7,284 nt of DNA, taken from assembly GCA_946886805.1 (NCBI GenBank), contig CAMPJM010000199.1, forward strand, positions 1 to 7,284, in the 5' to 3' direction. Below, in pieces: positions 1-6,858 of this stretch. Every line of letters starts with the position of its first letter. Position 1 is the stretch's first letter. The notes under the pieces were generated by a model. It was not told the origin of the DNA and searched no databases. It saw only the letters and a program-made list of their open reading frames with translations. The position numbers and the translations under genes were made by a program. The DNA is from an uncultured Flammeovirgaceae bacterium (GTDB lineage Bacteria > Bacteroidota > Bacteroidia > Cytophagales > Cyclobacteriaceae).

Positions 1-42
1 GCTTGCTGTCTTTAAATGATCTGAAAGAAATTATTTTTTCAT
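1..42 (-). CDS. Possible 5' end of a gene leaving the window, frame disturbed
   Basis: An ATG at 40-42 lies about 22 bases downstream of a Bacteroidota-type promoter box, but the frame closes at once (Met-Lys-Lys-stop). The A-run after the ATG is six bases long. If it were seven, the frame would stay open to the window edge and read MKKIISFRSFKDSK, a plausible N-terminus. So this may be the start of a gene with a one-base deletion or assembly error in a homopolymer, or it may be non-coding leader sequence. Only 14 codons are visible and no family can be recognised. The main support is the promoter position. Confidence 0.25.
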
Positions 43-64
43 GTTTTCTATTTTTTTAGGATTG

Positions 65-72
65 CAAAAATA
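65..72 (-). promoter_or_regulatory. Bacteroidota-type -7 promoter box (TATTTTTG)
   Basis: On the minus strand the sequence reads TATTTTTG, an exact match to the TAnnTTTG -7 consensus used by the Bacteroidota primary sigma factor. It lies downstream of the Gfo/Idh gene and about 22 bases before the ATG at 40-42, so it would serve a gene leaving the window to the left. I see no clear -33 TTG box at the usual distance upstream. The region between it and the Gfo/Idh stop (73-235) shows no gene on the minus strand. Confidence 0.5.
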
Positions 73-235
73 GGGATTTTTTTGTTTTGGTTAGTAAGGG
101 TTTGTATAAAAAATGGGCAGTGGTTTTAAAGCAGCGAAGTTTCTACCGAATCAAATCATTTTAAAAGTAATAGCTGCTGGAAAGAAGAAAGCCCAGTGGA
201 GAAAGCATCTACCTTATCGCAAGATTCTGCTCCAA

Positions 236-1342
236 TTATTCCGTGAGCATAATTGTTCTTTGAGTTTGAGCACTTTTTCTAGCAGCTTCGAGAATTTCCA
301 TCACAATCATATTATTTTCCAGCGAAGAGAGATCATAAGGATTTAAAGTGATTTTATTATTTATAACGGCAGCAAATAAAGCAAAGGGGTCGTCAAAAGG
401 TGCTTCTCGTTCTTTTAAATTATAAGATTCCTCCTTATAGCCATCATAACCCTCGGCTATTCGAACACGAAGATCGTTACGGTTGTCGGCATACAATACT
501 CCATCCAGGCCATAAATTTCCATATCCTTTCTTCCAATCGGCCAGTCCCACGAAGCCTGAATTACAGCGTTGGCATTGTCATATGTCAAGATTATTGTCG
601 CATCGTCATCTACCTTTGGATTGTTCTCTTTCTGTAGTTGTTGCGTTACAGCAGTCACGGAATTTGGTTTTTGCCCATTCAGCAACCACGTCACCAAATT
701 TGCGCCATAGCATCCAAAATCCATAATGGCACCTCCTCCGTTCTGAACAGGGTCTATCAGCCATTCTAAAAATTCACTGTTAACTCCTATTTTTTTGGGT
801 CCTTTATGCCCATCACGAATAACTACTTTGCGCAAATCCCCAACAGCTCCGGATTTTAATAAGTCATACGCTTTATGATTAGACGGGTACCAGGTTGTTT
901 CGTAATTAGTGAGCAAGTGAATATTATATTTTTTAGAGAGCCCCTCCATTTTTTTTGCATGTTCGAGGTTTACTGCCAATGGTTTTTCCACCATTACATG
1001 AATGCCCAAAGGAGCGCATGTCTCAACAACTTTTAAATGTTCATAGATAGTACCAAATGCCGTGACCGCTTCAGGTTGGGTCGCGGCAATCATCTCCTCC
1101 ATTGTATCAAAAACAATGCTCATAGGAAATCCATGTTGTTGAGAATATCGTTCTGCTAATTCTCGATTTGCCTCAACAATTCCAACAACCTGAATATCAC
1201 CGCGCTCTTCACGACCAAGAATCCAATGCACGTGCGAATGGGTGAGACCTACAACGCCAATTTTAAGAGGTCCTGTCTGTGCTTGTATTCTAAATGACAC
1301 GAGGATAAAGACGCTAAAAATGAATAGAAACTTATGTATCAT
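236..1342 (-). CDS. Exported Gfo/Idh/MocA-family oxidoreductase
   Basis: This 368-residue protein has the layout of Gfo/Idh/MocA NAD(P)-dependent oxidoreductases, which usually act on sugars, inositols or related polyols; the substrate here is unknown. Residues 1-21 form a Sec-type signal peptide: basic Lys4, a hydrophobic core at about 5-17, and a likely cut after Ile-Gln-Ala21. The protein is therefore probably periplasmic. The Rossmann fold starts near 26, and the glycine-rich turn is GVVGLTHSH (29-37), with Thr34 where a second glycine is usual. The EKP motif is at 119-121 with the probable catalytic Lys120. The segment GGGAIMDFGCY (202-212) matches the family's active-site strand, but Tyr212 stands where His is common. 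Length is typical. The gene is intact and monocistronic as far as visible. The ATG at 1342 is chosen because it gives a complete signal peptide. Confidence 0.93.
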   Translation of the reverse strand: MIHKFLFIFSVFILVSFRIQAQTGPLKIGVVGLTHSHVHWILGREERGDIQVVGIVEANRELAERYSQQHGFPMSIVFDTMEEMIAATQPEAVTAFGTIYEHLKVVETCAPLGIHVMVEKPLAVNLEHAKKMEGLSKKYNIHLLTNYETTWYPSNHKAYDLLKSGAVGDLRKVVIRDGHKGPKKIGVNSEFLEWLIDPVQNGGGAIMDFGCYGANLVTWLLNGQKPNSVTAVTQQLQKENNPKVDDDATIILTYDNANAVIQASWDWPIGRKDMEIYGLDGVLYADNRNDLRVRIAEGYDGYKEESYNLKEREAPFDDPFALFAAVINNKITLNPYDLSSLENNMIVMEILEAARKSAQTQRTIMLTE

Positions 1343-1603
1343 AGATTTGGATTATACTTTTTTATTACTGATGAAATCTAGTTTATAAGAGGGAATTAAA
1401 AAAGCAATATCTTACCGAAATCATAACAAAAATTACAATTTTTGGGGAATTTTTCCCAGTGCTTTCTTCTACGGTGCACAAAAAACTTATAAGGTTCCCG
1501 CTCATGTAGAAATCTCTGTAGGTCTGTCAAGCTTATCCAGAAATGCAGAAAGCCTGCAAAGGATTCAAACCTTATAGGTTTAGCTTCGGCTTTTTCGATA
1601 CAC

Positions 1604-1622
1604 AAAAAAACCTATAAGGTTT
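1604..1622 (-). terminator. Possible intrinsic terminator formed by a repeat arm
   Basis: On the minus strand the arm reads AAACCTTATAGGTTT, a 6-bp stem with a 3-base loop, and runs straight into a T tract (seven T in total, 1604-1610). It lies about 135 bases after the lipoprotein gene stop. The short stem makes it a weak candidate, but the larger inverted repeat with 1690-1704 could add stability to a transcript crossing both arms. Confidence 0.35.
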
Positions 1623-1704
1623 ACATCCTATTCAAATTTAGAAGGACTGTCAAGCTTCTCCAAAAACGCAAAAAGCCTGCAAAACTTTCAAACCTTATAG
1701 GTTT
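1608..1704. repeat. 97-bp element bounded by perfect 15-bp inverted repeats
   Basis: The arms AAACCTATAAGGTTT (1608-1622) and AAACCTTATAGGTTT (1690-1704) are exact reverse complements and enclose a 67-base spacer. A diverged second copy occupies about 1482-1581, with one degraded arm (AACTTATAAGGTTCC side) and one intact arm. A spacer-less version of the same arms occurs at 7088-7120. The structure is that of a small non-autonomous palindromic repeat, of the REP or MITE type. It has no coding capacity and I can define no target-site duplication. Confidence 0.75.
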
Positions 1705-1756
1705 CGGTTCGGCTTTTCCCGTCCGCATTACGTTTATCCACTTTTTTCAGCTACCT

Positions 1757-2386
1757 TTATTCCCCTCTTTTAAATTCCGGCGTGCATAAACTTCCTATGG
1801 CTCCACTTCCATATTCCAAAACCACATTGTCTTTATAAAATAATTGTGTACAATCGTCCGAGTATTTCTCTTGAAGTTCCCCGTTTAAATCCTTGTCAAA
1901 AATCAAATATTTAAAAACCCCCATTCCTTGATACCCATAATCAATTGTTGTTGGATTTCCACTTGTTATACCTATACAATTGGCTTTTCCCAATTTTTGG
2001 TTTATCTCAACAAAGGTTTTATTTGTCCAATTAAGTTTTTCCTTGACCAACTCGAGTGAATTTGTCTTTCCGTGATATTTTTTATCATAGTCGGTCTGCA
2101 GTTCTGGTTCGTAGCTATCTAATTCTACATTCCACTTCCTAAATAATACTTCACGTTTTGAGGTATCCGAAGTTGGCTCGTACACGATTAAGTCCACGTT
2201 GTCAGTCGAGTTATACCTTATGCGCACCAAATAATTGGGTGGAACGATTTCATTGAAGTATTTTTTTAATTCCGTTATTTCGCCCTTTTAATTTTCGTAG
2301 TTGTTTATCAAGTCCGTTTTGCTTTTCATTCCGCAACTTGACATTATAAATATCAATATTAAAAAACTGGATATTTTCTCGGTCAT
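1757..2386 (-). pseudogene. Lipoprotein gene interrupted by an in-frame TAA
   Basis: The natural start appears to be the ATG at 2384-2386, which begins a lipoprotein signal: MTEK, a hydrophobic stretch to about residue 15, then Ser-Ser-Cys with Cys18 as the lipidation site. The frame is closed by TAA at 2288-2290 after 32 codons, then continues without shift for 176 codons to the stop at 1757-1759. No ATG is available just after the TAA. The open part could only be entered at a weak TTG (2228-2230), which would cut off a segment that reads as normal protein (ITELKKYFNEIVPPNY). One base change in the TAA would restore a 209-residue lipoprotein. I do not recognise the family. The C-terminal part is acidic and mixed alpha/beta-like, without catalytic motifs. 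It may be a dead gene, or the stop may be a sequencing error. Confidence 0.75.
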
Positions 2387-2455
2387 AGTTTTTTAGCTTG
2401 CTGGCAAGGTGCGGTGGAAAATTTAAACGCAGTTTATCCGCCGAAACCGAAGTAA

Positions 2456-2519
2456 GATAATGATAAACAGCCTAACCTATATTGCCCGCCCGTACAGATG
2501 TATATATGCTGTTATTATC
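2456..2519. repeat. Imperfect inverted repeat, cassette-site-like
   Basis: AACAGC (2466-2471) pairs with GCTGTT (2508-2513), and GATAAT (2456-2461) pairs with ATTATC (2514-2519), leaving a 4-base bulge at 2462-2465. On the minus strand GTTAGGC (2470-2476) fits the GTTRRRY core of integron attC sites. The partner RYYYAAC core is not present in matching form, so this is only attC-like. It sits between the operon end and the broken lipoprotein gene. The following stretch (2387-2455) is richer in GC and shows no gene. Confidence 0.3.
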
Positions 2520-2532
2520 TGCCGTTTTTAAT

Positions 2533-2652
2533 TTAATTTATTAATTCCCTTGTTCCCAAATAACTGTCAAATGGGATCTCATTCTTAATCTTGTCTGACA
2601 AAACTTCGTTCTCAATTAATATTTCAACTATATCAATTTCATTGCTTACCAT
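2533..2652 (-). CDS. Small 39-residue ORF overlapping the helicase 3' end
   Basis: An ATG at 2650-2652 lies within the last codons of the helicase gene, giving a 7-base overlap in another frame, and opens 39 codons ending at TAA 2533-2535. The product starts MVSNEIDIVEILIENEVL and has an amphipathic, acidic, helix-forming look, followed by a short PFDSYLG segment. There is no membrane segment or cysteine cluster. The overlap arrangement matches the coupling seen elsewhere in this operon and argues for translation, but the ORF is short and I recognise no family. It could instead be the remnant of a longer gene. Confidence 0.5.
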   Translation of the reverse strand: MVSNEIDIVEILIENEVLSDKIKNEIPFDSYLGTRELIN

Positions 2653-4484
2653 TCGGGGTCATCGGTCTGATAGATTTCCGCCTTGGAAGCCAATGCCTTA
2701 TACCGCTTAAAAACATCAAGGCTGTCTGTTATTTCCTGATACTCTGCGTGGTCTCTTAGCTCGTCATCTATAATATCAAAAACCTTATAATTAGAAATCA
2801 CAAAACATTTCTTTATGGCTCTTGTAATGGCTACATTTAGTCTGTTTGGGCTGTAGAAAAAATCTAACCTTCTCATAGATTCTAAAGGATGAGAATTGGC
2901 GAAGCTGTAAATAATATAGTTTCTCTCTTGCCCCTGCATACTATCTACTGTATCTACCAACAAGGAATCAAAAGGCTGTGCAATACTTGTTGGCAGCACT
3001 TTTTTAACCTCTTTTTTGATTTCTCTCACCTGTGCTCTGTAAGGTGACATTATGCCAATGTCTTTTATATCTACACCGTTTTGTAAGAGGTCGGAAACTA
3101 ATTCTGCTACAAGTTTTGCTTCGTGTGGAGAACGGCCATTGGCATCAAAAACATTATGCAGAATCAGTTTATGAGGTTCGCAATTTAAAATTTCTGAGTG
3201 ATGGTTGCATTGATACCTTGTACTATCTTCCTGAGTGCTAGCTGCCGATTGTAGCAAGTTTTCATAAAACAAGGTATTCGGAATCTTTATCAATGTCTTG
3301 TTCAAACGATAGGAGGTATTGAGGAGGTTAATTTCGTTAGGATAAATTCGAGCCAATCTGCTAAAAATAGATTCTGCAAACATTTCATTATTTGATTTTT
3401 TAGGTATGATGGGGTCGAGTTGCTTATGGTCGCCTACAAAAATGTATTTCCCAGTTCTGCACATTGCAGCAATAGATAAAGGAATACTTAATTGCGAAGC
3501 TTCGTCGATGATACAAATATCAAACTTCCAACCATCAAGCTTTTTACTACCCGGATAACATAGCGAATAGGCGGTAGAACCAATAGCAATTCCGTTTTGA
3601 CTATAGTTCTGGTTGTTTACATAATTGGCATAGGGTACACGTGATTTCTTTGCTATATATTGGTTGCCCTGTACCTCTCTGTTACTTGCTTTTTCTCCAA
3701 TTTTGATGACCTTCGTATTGTCCTTTACTTTAGCAGCAACGGCATTTAAGCAGTTATTGATAGCTGTATGAGTTGGAGCTGTAACGAAGACCTTTAACCC
3801 AGAATCAACGAAGTGTTTTACTATGTTGCCAATTGTTTCTGTTTTTCCTGTACCGGGAGGGCCTTGTATGATACAAAAATCACTCGCAGCTATGGCTTTT
3901 ATGTAAGCTAAGTTTTGTGAGTCATTTAGATAACCTACCTTTTGAGAAAAATTTTGGAAAGTGTTTATTGTTTTTCCGTTTAAGAAGCTTTCAATTTTAC
4001 GCAACGTAGAATCATTGTTTTTTAGAACCTCTGCAGCCGTTTTTAGAAGCTTTGAACTGATGTCAGATTTAACTGCATTTATTTCCCAATTATTTACTGG
4101 ATAGTTATTGTTGTCAATGTAGCAATGCTTTACATTGAAGTCATTGGGCTTTAGTATAAAGTTTTCTGTACTATCTTCTTCAATGTCCATTTCAAACCGA
4201 TACTGGCCATTACTTAATACAACGGAGCTGCCTTCTTTGAATTTCGAGATATTATTCTCGCAAAAAATCTTTACAGATGAAATGAACCTCTGTGAGTCAG
4301 GAAGAGGGCGACACCATTGGTTTGGCATACCATCGTAAAATTCCAGTACGACACGGAGATTAGTCATTGTTACACCTTTTGCAACTCTCTCATCCACAAG
4401 CAATTTCTTTTGCTCCTCAATATCCACTAGGTTTTTGGCAAGTTCTATTTCAATTGCCCCCTGAAATTCTTTTAATACGTCCAT
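2646..4484 (-). CDS. Superfamily 1B helicase, UPF1/Dna2 type
   Basis: This 612-residue ATP-driven helicase or translocase carries every expected motif in order: Q motif around Gln190, Walker A GPPGTGKTET (208-217), Ia VTAPTHTAINN (234-244), Walker B DICIIDEASQ (322-331), III VGDHKQLDP (350-358), SYRLN (391-395), IV IMSPYRAQV (478-486), V VDSMQGQE (513-520) and VI NRLNVAITRA (547-556). The DEAS box and the GDxxQLxP form place it in the COG1112 UPF1/Dna2 branch, which moves 5' to 3' on DNA or RNA. Residues 1-180 form an accessory region with a likely beta-barrel part (70-115). No zinc-binding module or fused nuclease is present. The ATG is one base after the stop of the nuclease gene (TAA-G-ATG), so translation is probably coupled and the proteins likely work together. 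The gene looks intact. Confidence 0.97.
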   Translation of the reverse strand: MDVLKEFQGAIEIELAKNLVDIEEQKKLLVDERVAKGVTMTNLRVVLEFYDGMPNQWCRPLPDSQRFISSVKIFCENNISKFKEGSSVVLSNGQYRFEMDIEEDSTENFILKPNDFNVKHCYIDNNNYPVNNWEINAVKSDISSKLLKTAAEVLKNNDSTLRKIESFLNGKTINTFQNFSQKVGYLNDSQNLAYIKAIAASDFCIIQGPPGTGKTETIGNIVKHFVDSGLKVFVTAPTHTAINNCLNAVAAKVKDNTKVIKIGEKASNREVQGNQYIAKKSRVPYANYVNNQNYSQNGIAIGSTAYSLCYPGSKKLDGWKFDICIIDEASQLSIPLSIAAMCRTGKYIFVGDHKQLDPIIPKKSNNEMFAESIFSRLARIYPNEINLLNTSYRLNKTLIKIPNTLFYENLLQSAASTQEDSTRYQCNHHSEILNCEPHKLILHNVFDANGRSPHEAKLVAELVSDLLQNGVDIKDIGIMSPYRAQVREIKKEVKKVLPTSIAQPFDSLLVDTVDSMQGQERNYIIYSFANSHPLESMRRLDFFYSPNRLNVAITRAIKKCFVISNYKVFDIIDDELRDHAEYQEITDSLDVFKRYKALASKAEIYQTDDPEW

Positions 4485-4485
4485 C

Positions 4486-6348
4486 TTATATTTTTACTTT
4501 TAGTGAGTTCAAGATTATCATGGTTCCTTTTTTCATGATCGGTACATCCACGATATGGTAGTCAGTATAGTTTTCGTGCAATACAACCAATTTCATTGAA
4601 GATATTTTGGTGGAATATTGGGTTTCAACTATATGCTTATAGATATTCTGTTGCAGACAGTATCTGTTGAAGCTTGAATTATCTAAGGCACTTAATTCTG
4701 ATAAAGCATAGCCATATCCGTAAATTCTTGGTCGTCCATCAATGATGAGTTTTTTACTTCGTTTCCAGTCCAGCATTACATATTCATCATTAGTATTCTT
4801 TTTGAAAAGGCAGTCAATTGTTCCAGCGACATTGTACTTGTCGGAGAAAATCATCTTTTCAGCATCATAGAATTCTAGCTTTCTTCCCTTAATTTCTTTA
4901 TTGTAGAAATTAAGGAATAACGCAAATTCTTTCGATTCTGAATCAAAATCAGCTCCTTTTAAGTAGTTTTCAATTTGATTATGCAGGAATGTTCCTTTTT
5001 CAGCTGCTTCATCACGCATTAAAAGATATTCATTCAATACATCATCCTCGTTCCTATTTTCTTCTTCGGCTTTTCTTTCAATATACCTCTTAAGGTCGAA
5101 AGGGAAGAATCGTTCAATAAGTGTCGTTACAGAGATATATTCTGCATTGCCAGTTTCATCTTTTGGATGAAGATATTTATGTGATTCTTCATCAAAAGCA
5201 ATACTGCTACTCCAATTGTCAAACTGGAATTTTTTAGTTCTTTCAATTACATTTTCAATGCTTTCACTTTCTTCTGTATCAATTTCTATCTCCTTGTAGC
5301 TGTATTGTTTTTGAAACCTTTCTATCCCCAGATACTTTTCACGGTAATGAACTTTTTGCCATTGAATGCACTGGTTATAATCCCACTGATTTTCCTTTTC
5401 ACAAATAGCATCTTTGTCAAAGGCTCGATTGAATAAGGAATGAAGGACATTTTTTATGTAGTCAATGCACTCGTTAGCTTGACAGTGAACTTGCTTCTCA
5501 GTGAATCTAATAACAATCCATCCGCTTTCGGTAAAAAACAAATCCCTGATATCATCTTTCTTAACCTCATCTTCAGGATTGATGAAGTGTGTAGGGTATC
5601 GGTAATAACCGTCATAAGGTTCGTCAATTTCAATATCTATATACAGGTTTAGGCTTTTGTCAAACAAAACGATGTCTGGTTCATATGGCATATTAAAATT
5701 TGGGATCACCATATGAACATCGTCAGCTAATTCTATGTCAGTTATTTGCTGTTTAAGTTTGTTAAAGAAGTCATTTTCCTTGTAACCCTTTTGATTAGAA
5801 CGACCCTTTCGAGGAAGTTTTAGAATAGTATTTTGTTTTGGTATTTTCACTACAGGATACTGGTATTGTTTCTCTTGCGCAAAATGACCATTGGGATTAA
5901 ATAAAATTCTTAAATCATCTGTTTGCTCCTGATTTGGCTCAGACTTAATTATTTGTTTTGTGAATTCACTTGGTCGTTCATCCTCTTCCCTTGCTACTTC
6001 TTTATCTGATGGCGGTTGTTTCTTTTCTTTAGTCTGCTGCGTTTTGTATTCTTGTTCAGACCATTTTCTAGCATGGTTGGTTGTTTTTTTTGCTCTTCCG
6101 TTTTTCTCCTTGTCGTCGTAAACTTCAAAGGGGTCTTCTACAGATAATGGCTCCTTTTGATTGTCGGCCTGCCAAAATTGCGACTTCGATAGTTTATGTT
6201 TTGCCCAGTCTTGTCTTATCTCAGTAAAAAAAGTACTCTTTTTTTCTTTAGCTAGCTCAGCAGGTGATTTAACCCCATACAGTCTCATCTTCTCTAAAAA
6301 AAAGGCTCTGTACTCTTTCTGTAGCTCAGATAGCTTTCTTGCGTTCAT
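4486..6348 (-). CDS. Protein with two PD-(D/E)XK nuclease domains
   Basis: This 620-residue protein has three parts. Residues 1-60 are a helical basic segment. Residues 75-160 are a charged, Lys/Glu/Gln-rich linker. Around 185-305 lies a Vsr/DUF559-like nuclease domain: Pro224-Asp225, then the strand LYIDIEIDEPY (235-245) with Glu240-Ile-Asp242, followed by DDIRD (265-269) and WIVIRF (277-282). Around 380-600 lies a second, RecB/Cas4-like domain: YISVTTLI (404-411), GTFLH with His456, AGTID with Asp512, LDWK with Asp527 and Lys529, and the YCLQQNIY motif (563-570), the Gln-xxx-Tyr hallmark of RecB-family nucleases. The first domain lacks a clear catalytic Lys (Asp242 sits there), as in Vsr-like enzymes. 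The second looks catalytically complete. No signal or membrane segment is seen. The start overlaps the upstream small gene's stop (ATGA), and the helicase follows after one base. Confidence 0.9.
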   Translation of the reverse strand: MNARKLSELQKEYRAFFLEKMRLYGVKSPAELAKEKKSTFFTEIRQDWAKHKLSKSQFWQADNQKEPLSVEDPFEVYDDKEKNGRAKKTTNHARKWSEQEYKTQQTKEKKQPPSDKEVAREEDERPSEFTKQIIKSEPNQEQTDDLRILFNPNGHFAQEKQYQYPVVKIPKQNTILKLPRKGRSNQKGYKENDFFNKLKQQITDIELADDVHMVIPNFNMPYEPDIVLFDKSLNLYIDIEIDEPYDGYYRYPTHFINPEDEVKKDDIRDLFFTESGWIVIRFTEKQVHCQANECIDYIKNVLHSLFNRAFDKDAICEKENQWDYNQCIQWQKVHYREKYLGIERFQKQYSYKEIEIDTEESESIENVIERTKKFQFDNWSSSIAFDEESHKYLHPKDETGNAEYISVTTLIERFFPFDLKRYIERKAEEENRNEDDVLNEYLLMRDEAAEKGTFLHNQIENYLKGADFDSESKEFALFLNFYNKEIKGRKLEFYDAEKMIFSDKYNVAGTIDCLFKKNTNDEYVMLDWKRSKKLIIDGRPRIYGYGYALSELSALDNSSFNRYCLQQNIYKHIVETQYSTKISSMKLVVLHENYTDYHIVDVPIMKKGTMIILNSLKVKI

Positions 6349-6654
6349 TCGACTTTATAGTTAAACATTTGCAACTTATCGAAATCGTAATATTCCTGCC
6401 CTGTGCCATATGCGGCGTGGCATAAAATTGTTTTTGAAAATTGGGTGGTCTGGGAAAAGATAAAACACGTGTTATTAGGTTCTAGTGCGAGAAAAAAATC
6501 CGTCGTTAAGTCTATATTTTGTCCTGTTGTTTCGATAATTGGCTTTAGTTTATGATGGTTGAATCGGGCGTTACGCTTTGCGATAACGTCAGATATGTTG
6601 AAAATTTTTTTCAGGTATTTCTTCCTTACGAAGAAGTAATTTAAGAAAATTCAT
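6345..6654 (-). pseudogene. Small operon-leading gene, frameshifted in an A7 run
   Basis: From the ATG at 6652-6654 the frame reads MNFLKLLLRKEEIPEKNF and stops early at 6589-6591. The +1 frame, which has no start codon of its own, stays open from just after the ATG to a TGA at 6345-6347. It reads as ordinary protein (NISDVIAKRNARFNHHK ... YDFDKLQMFNYKVE). Dropping one A from the seven-A run at 6605-6611 joins the two into a 102-residue protein. Its TGA overlaps the nuclease ATG as ATGA, the classic coupling arrangement, which is strong evidence that the distal frame is a real gene. I recognise no family. There is no membrane segment, and the protein is mixed alpha/beta with a basic N-terminus. 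The break may be a true mutation, an assembly error, or a slippage site. Confidence 0.7.
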
Positions 6655-6858
6655 GTGATTTTTTAGACATTGCTATTATACAACTAAACCGAGCAGCAAA
6701 TGATCTTATTCAGGTTCTGTAGCCGCTCTACGCATGCAACCCCTATGATCTTGTCTACACCCCAAACCATTTTCGTATAATAATATCGCAAAAAAATTAA
6801 AGATCAAAATATACTTTGTTTTGAGAGGAAAAAAGGAGCTTTCGTAAAAAATTAATGT

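Larger units (their letters stand above)
1477..1723. repeat. Tandem 123-bp repeat, two copies
   Basis: Two neighbouring copies with a period of 123 bases lie at about 1477-1600 and 1601-1723. Shared landmarks are CTGTCAAGCTT (1524 and 1647), the AAACCTTATAGGTTT arm (1567 and 1690) and a TTCGGCTTTT flank (1585 and 1708). The CACAAAAAA edge at 1477 and 1601 is offset by 124, so there is one indel. The copies differ by scattered substitutions and are not recent duplicates. The gap 1343-1756 between the Gfo/Idh gene and the lipoprotein gene is almost entirely this repeat. The remainder (1343-1476) is AT-rich leader with a small GGGAA/TTCCC hairpin at 1445-1457 and a weak promoter-like TAATTTTTG at 1427-1435 (minus). 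Confidence 0.85.

Noticed and set aside
113..346. Open frame of 77 codons on the plus strand
   Set aside because: It overlaps the 3' end of the Gfo/Idh gene on the opposite strand and has no recognisable features. The frame looks incidental.
400..726. Open frame of 108 codons on the plus strand
   Set aside because: It is antisense to the Gfo/Idh gene, whose motifs are clear. The plus-strand product shows no family features.
1396..1605. Open frame of 69 codons on the minus strand
   Set aside because: It lies almost wholly within the 123-bp tandem repeat, including its palindromic arms, and its composition is not protein-like.
1477..1723. CRISPR array
   Set aside because: There are only two copies, with a 123-base period and related rather than unique spacers, so this is a tandem palindromic repeat.
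1757..2230. The lipoprotein body as a separate gene starting at TTG 2228-2230
   Set aside because: Protein-like sequence continues upstream in the same frame to the TAA, and a lipoprotein signal lies in frame before it, so the TTG is unlikely to be the true start.
3032..3241. Plus-strand frames inside the helicase and nuclease genes (also 4135-4338, 4367-4561, 5440-5652, 6161-6364)
   Set aside because: All are antisense to well-supported genes and read as reverse-strand echoes of them.
4486..6348. Cas4 or a CRISPR adaptation gene
   Set aside because: The QxxxY and DWK motifs are shared across RecB-like nucleases. The four-cysteine cluster expected of Cas4 is absent and no cas gene or array is nearby.
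6684..6770. 28-codon ORF on the minus strand (MVWGVDKIIGVACVERLQ)
   Set aside because: It is too short, has no coupling to the operon and matches no family I know.
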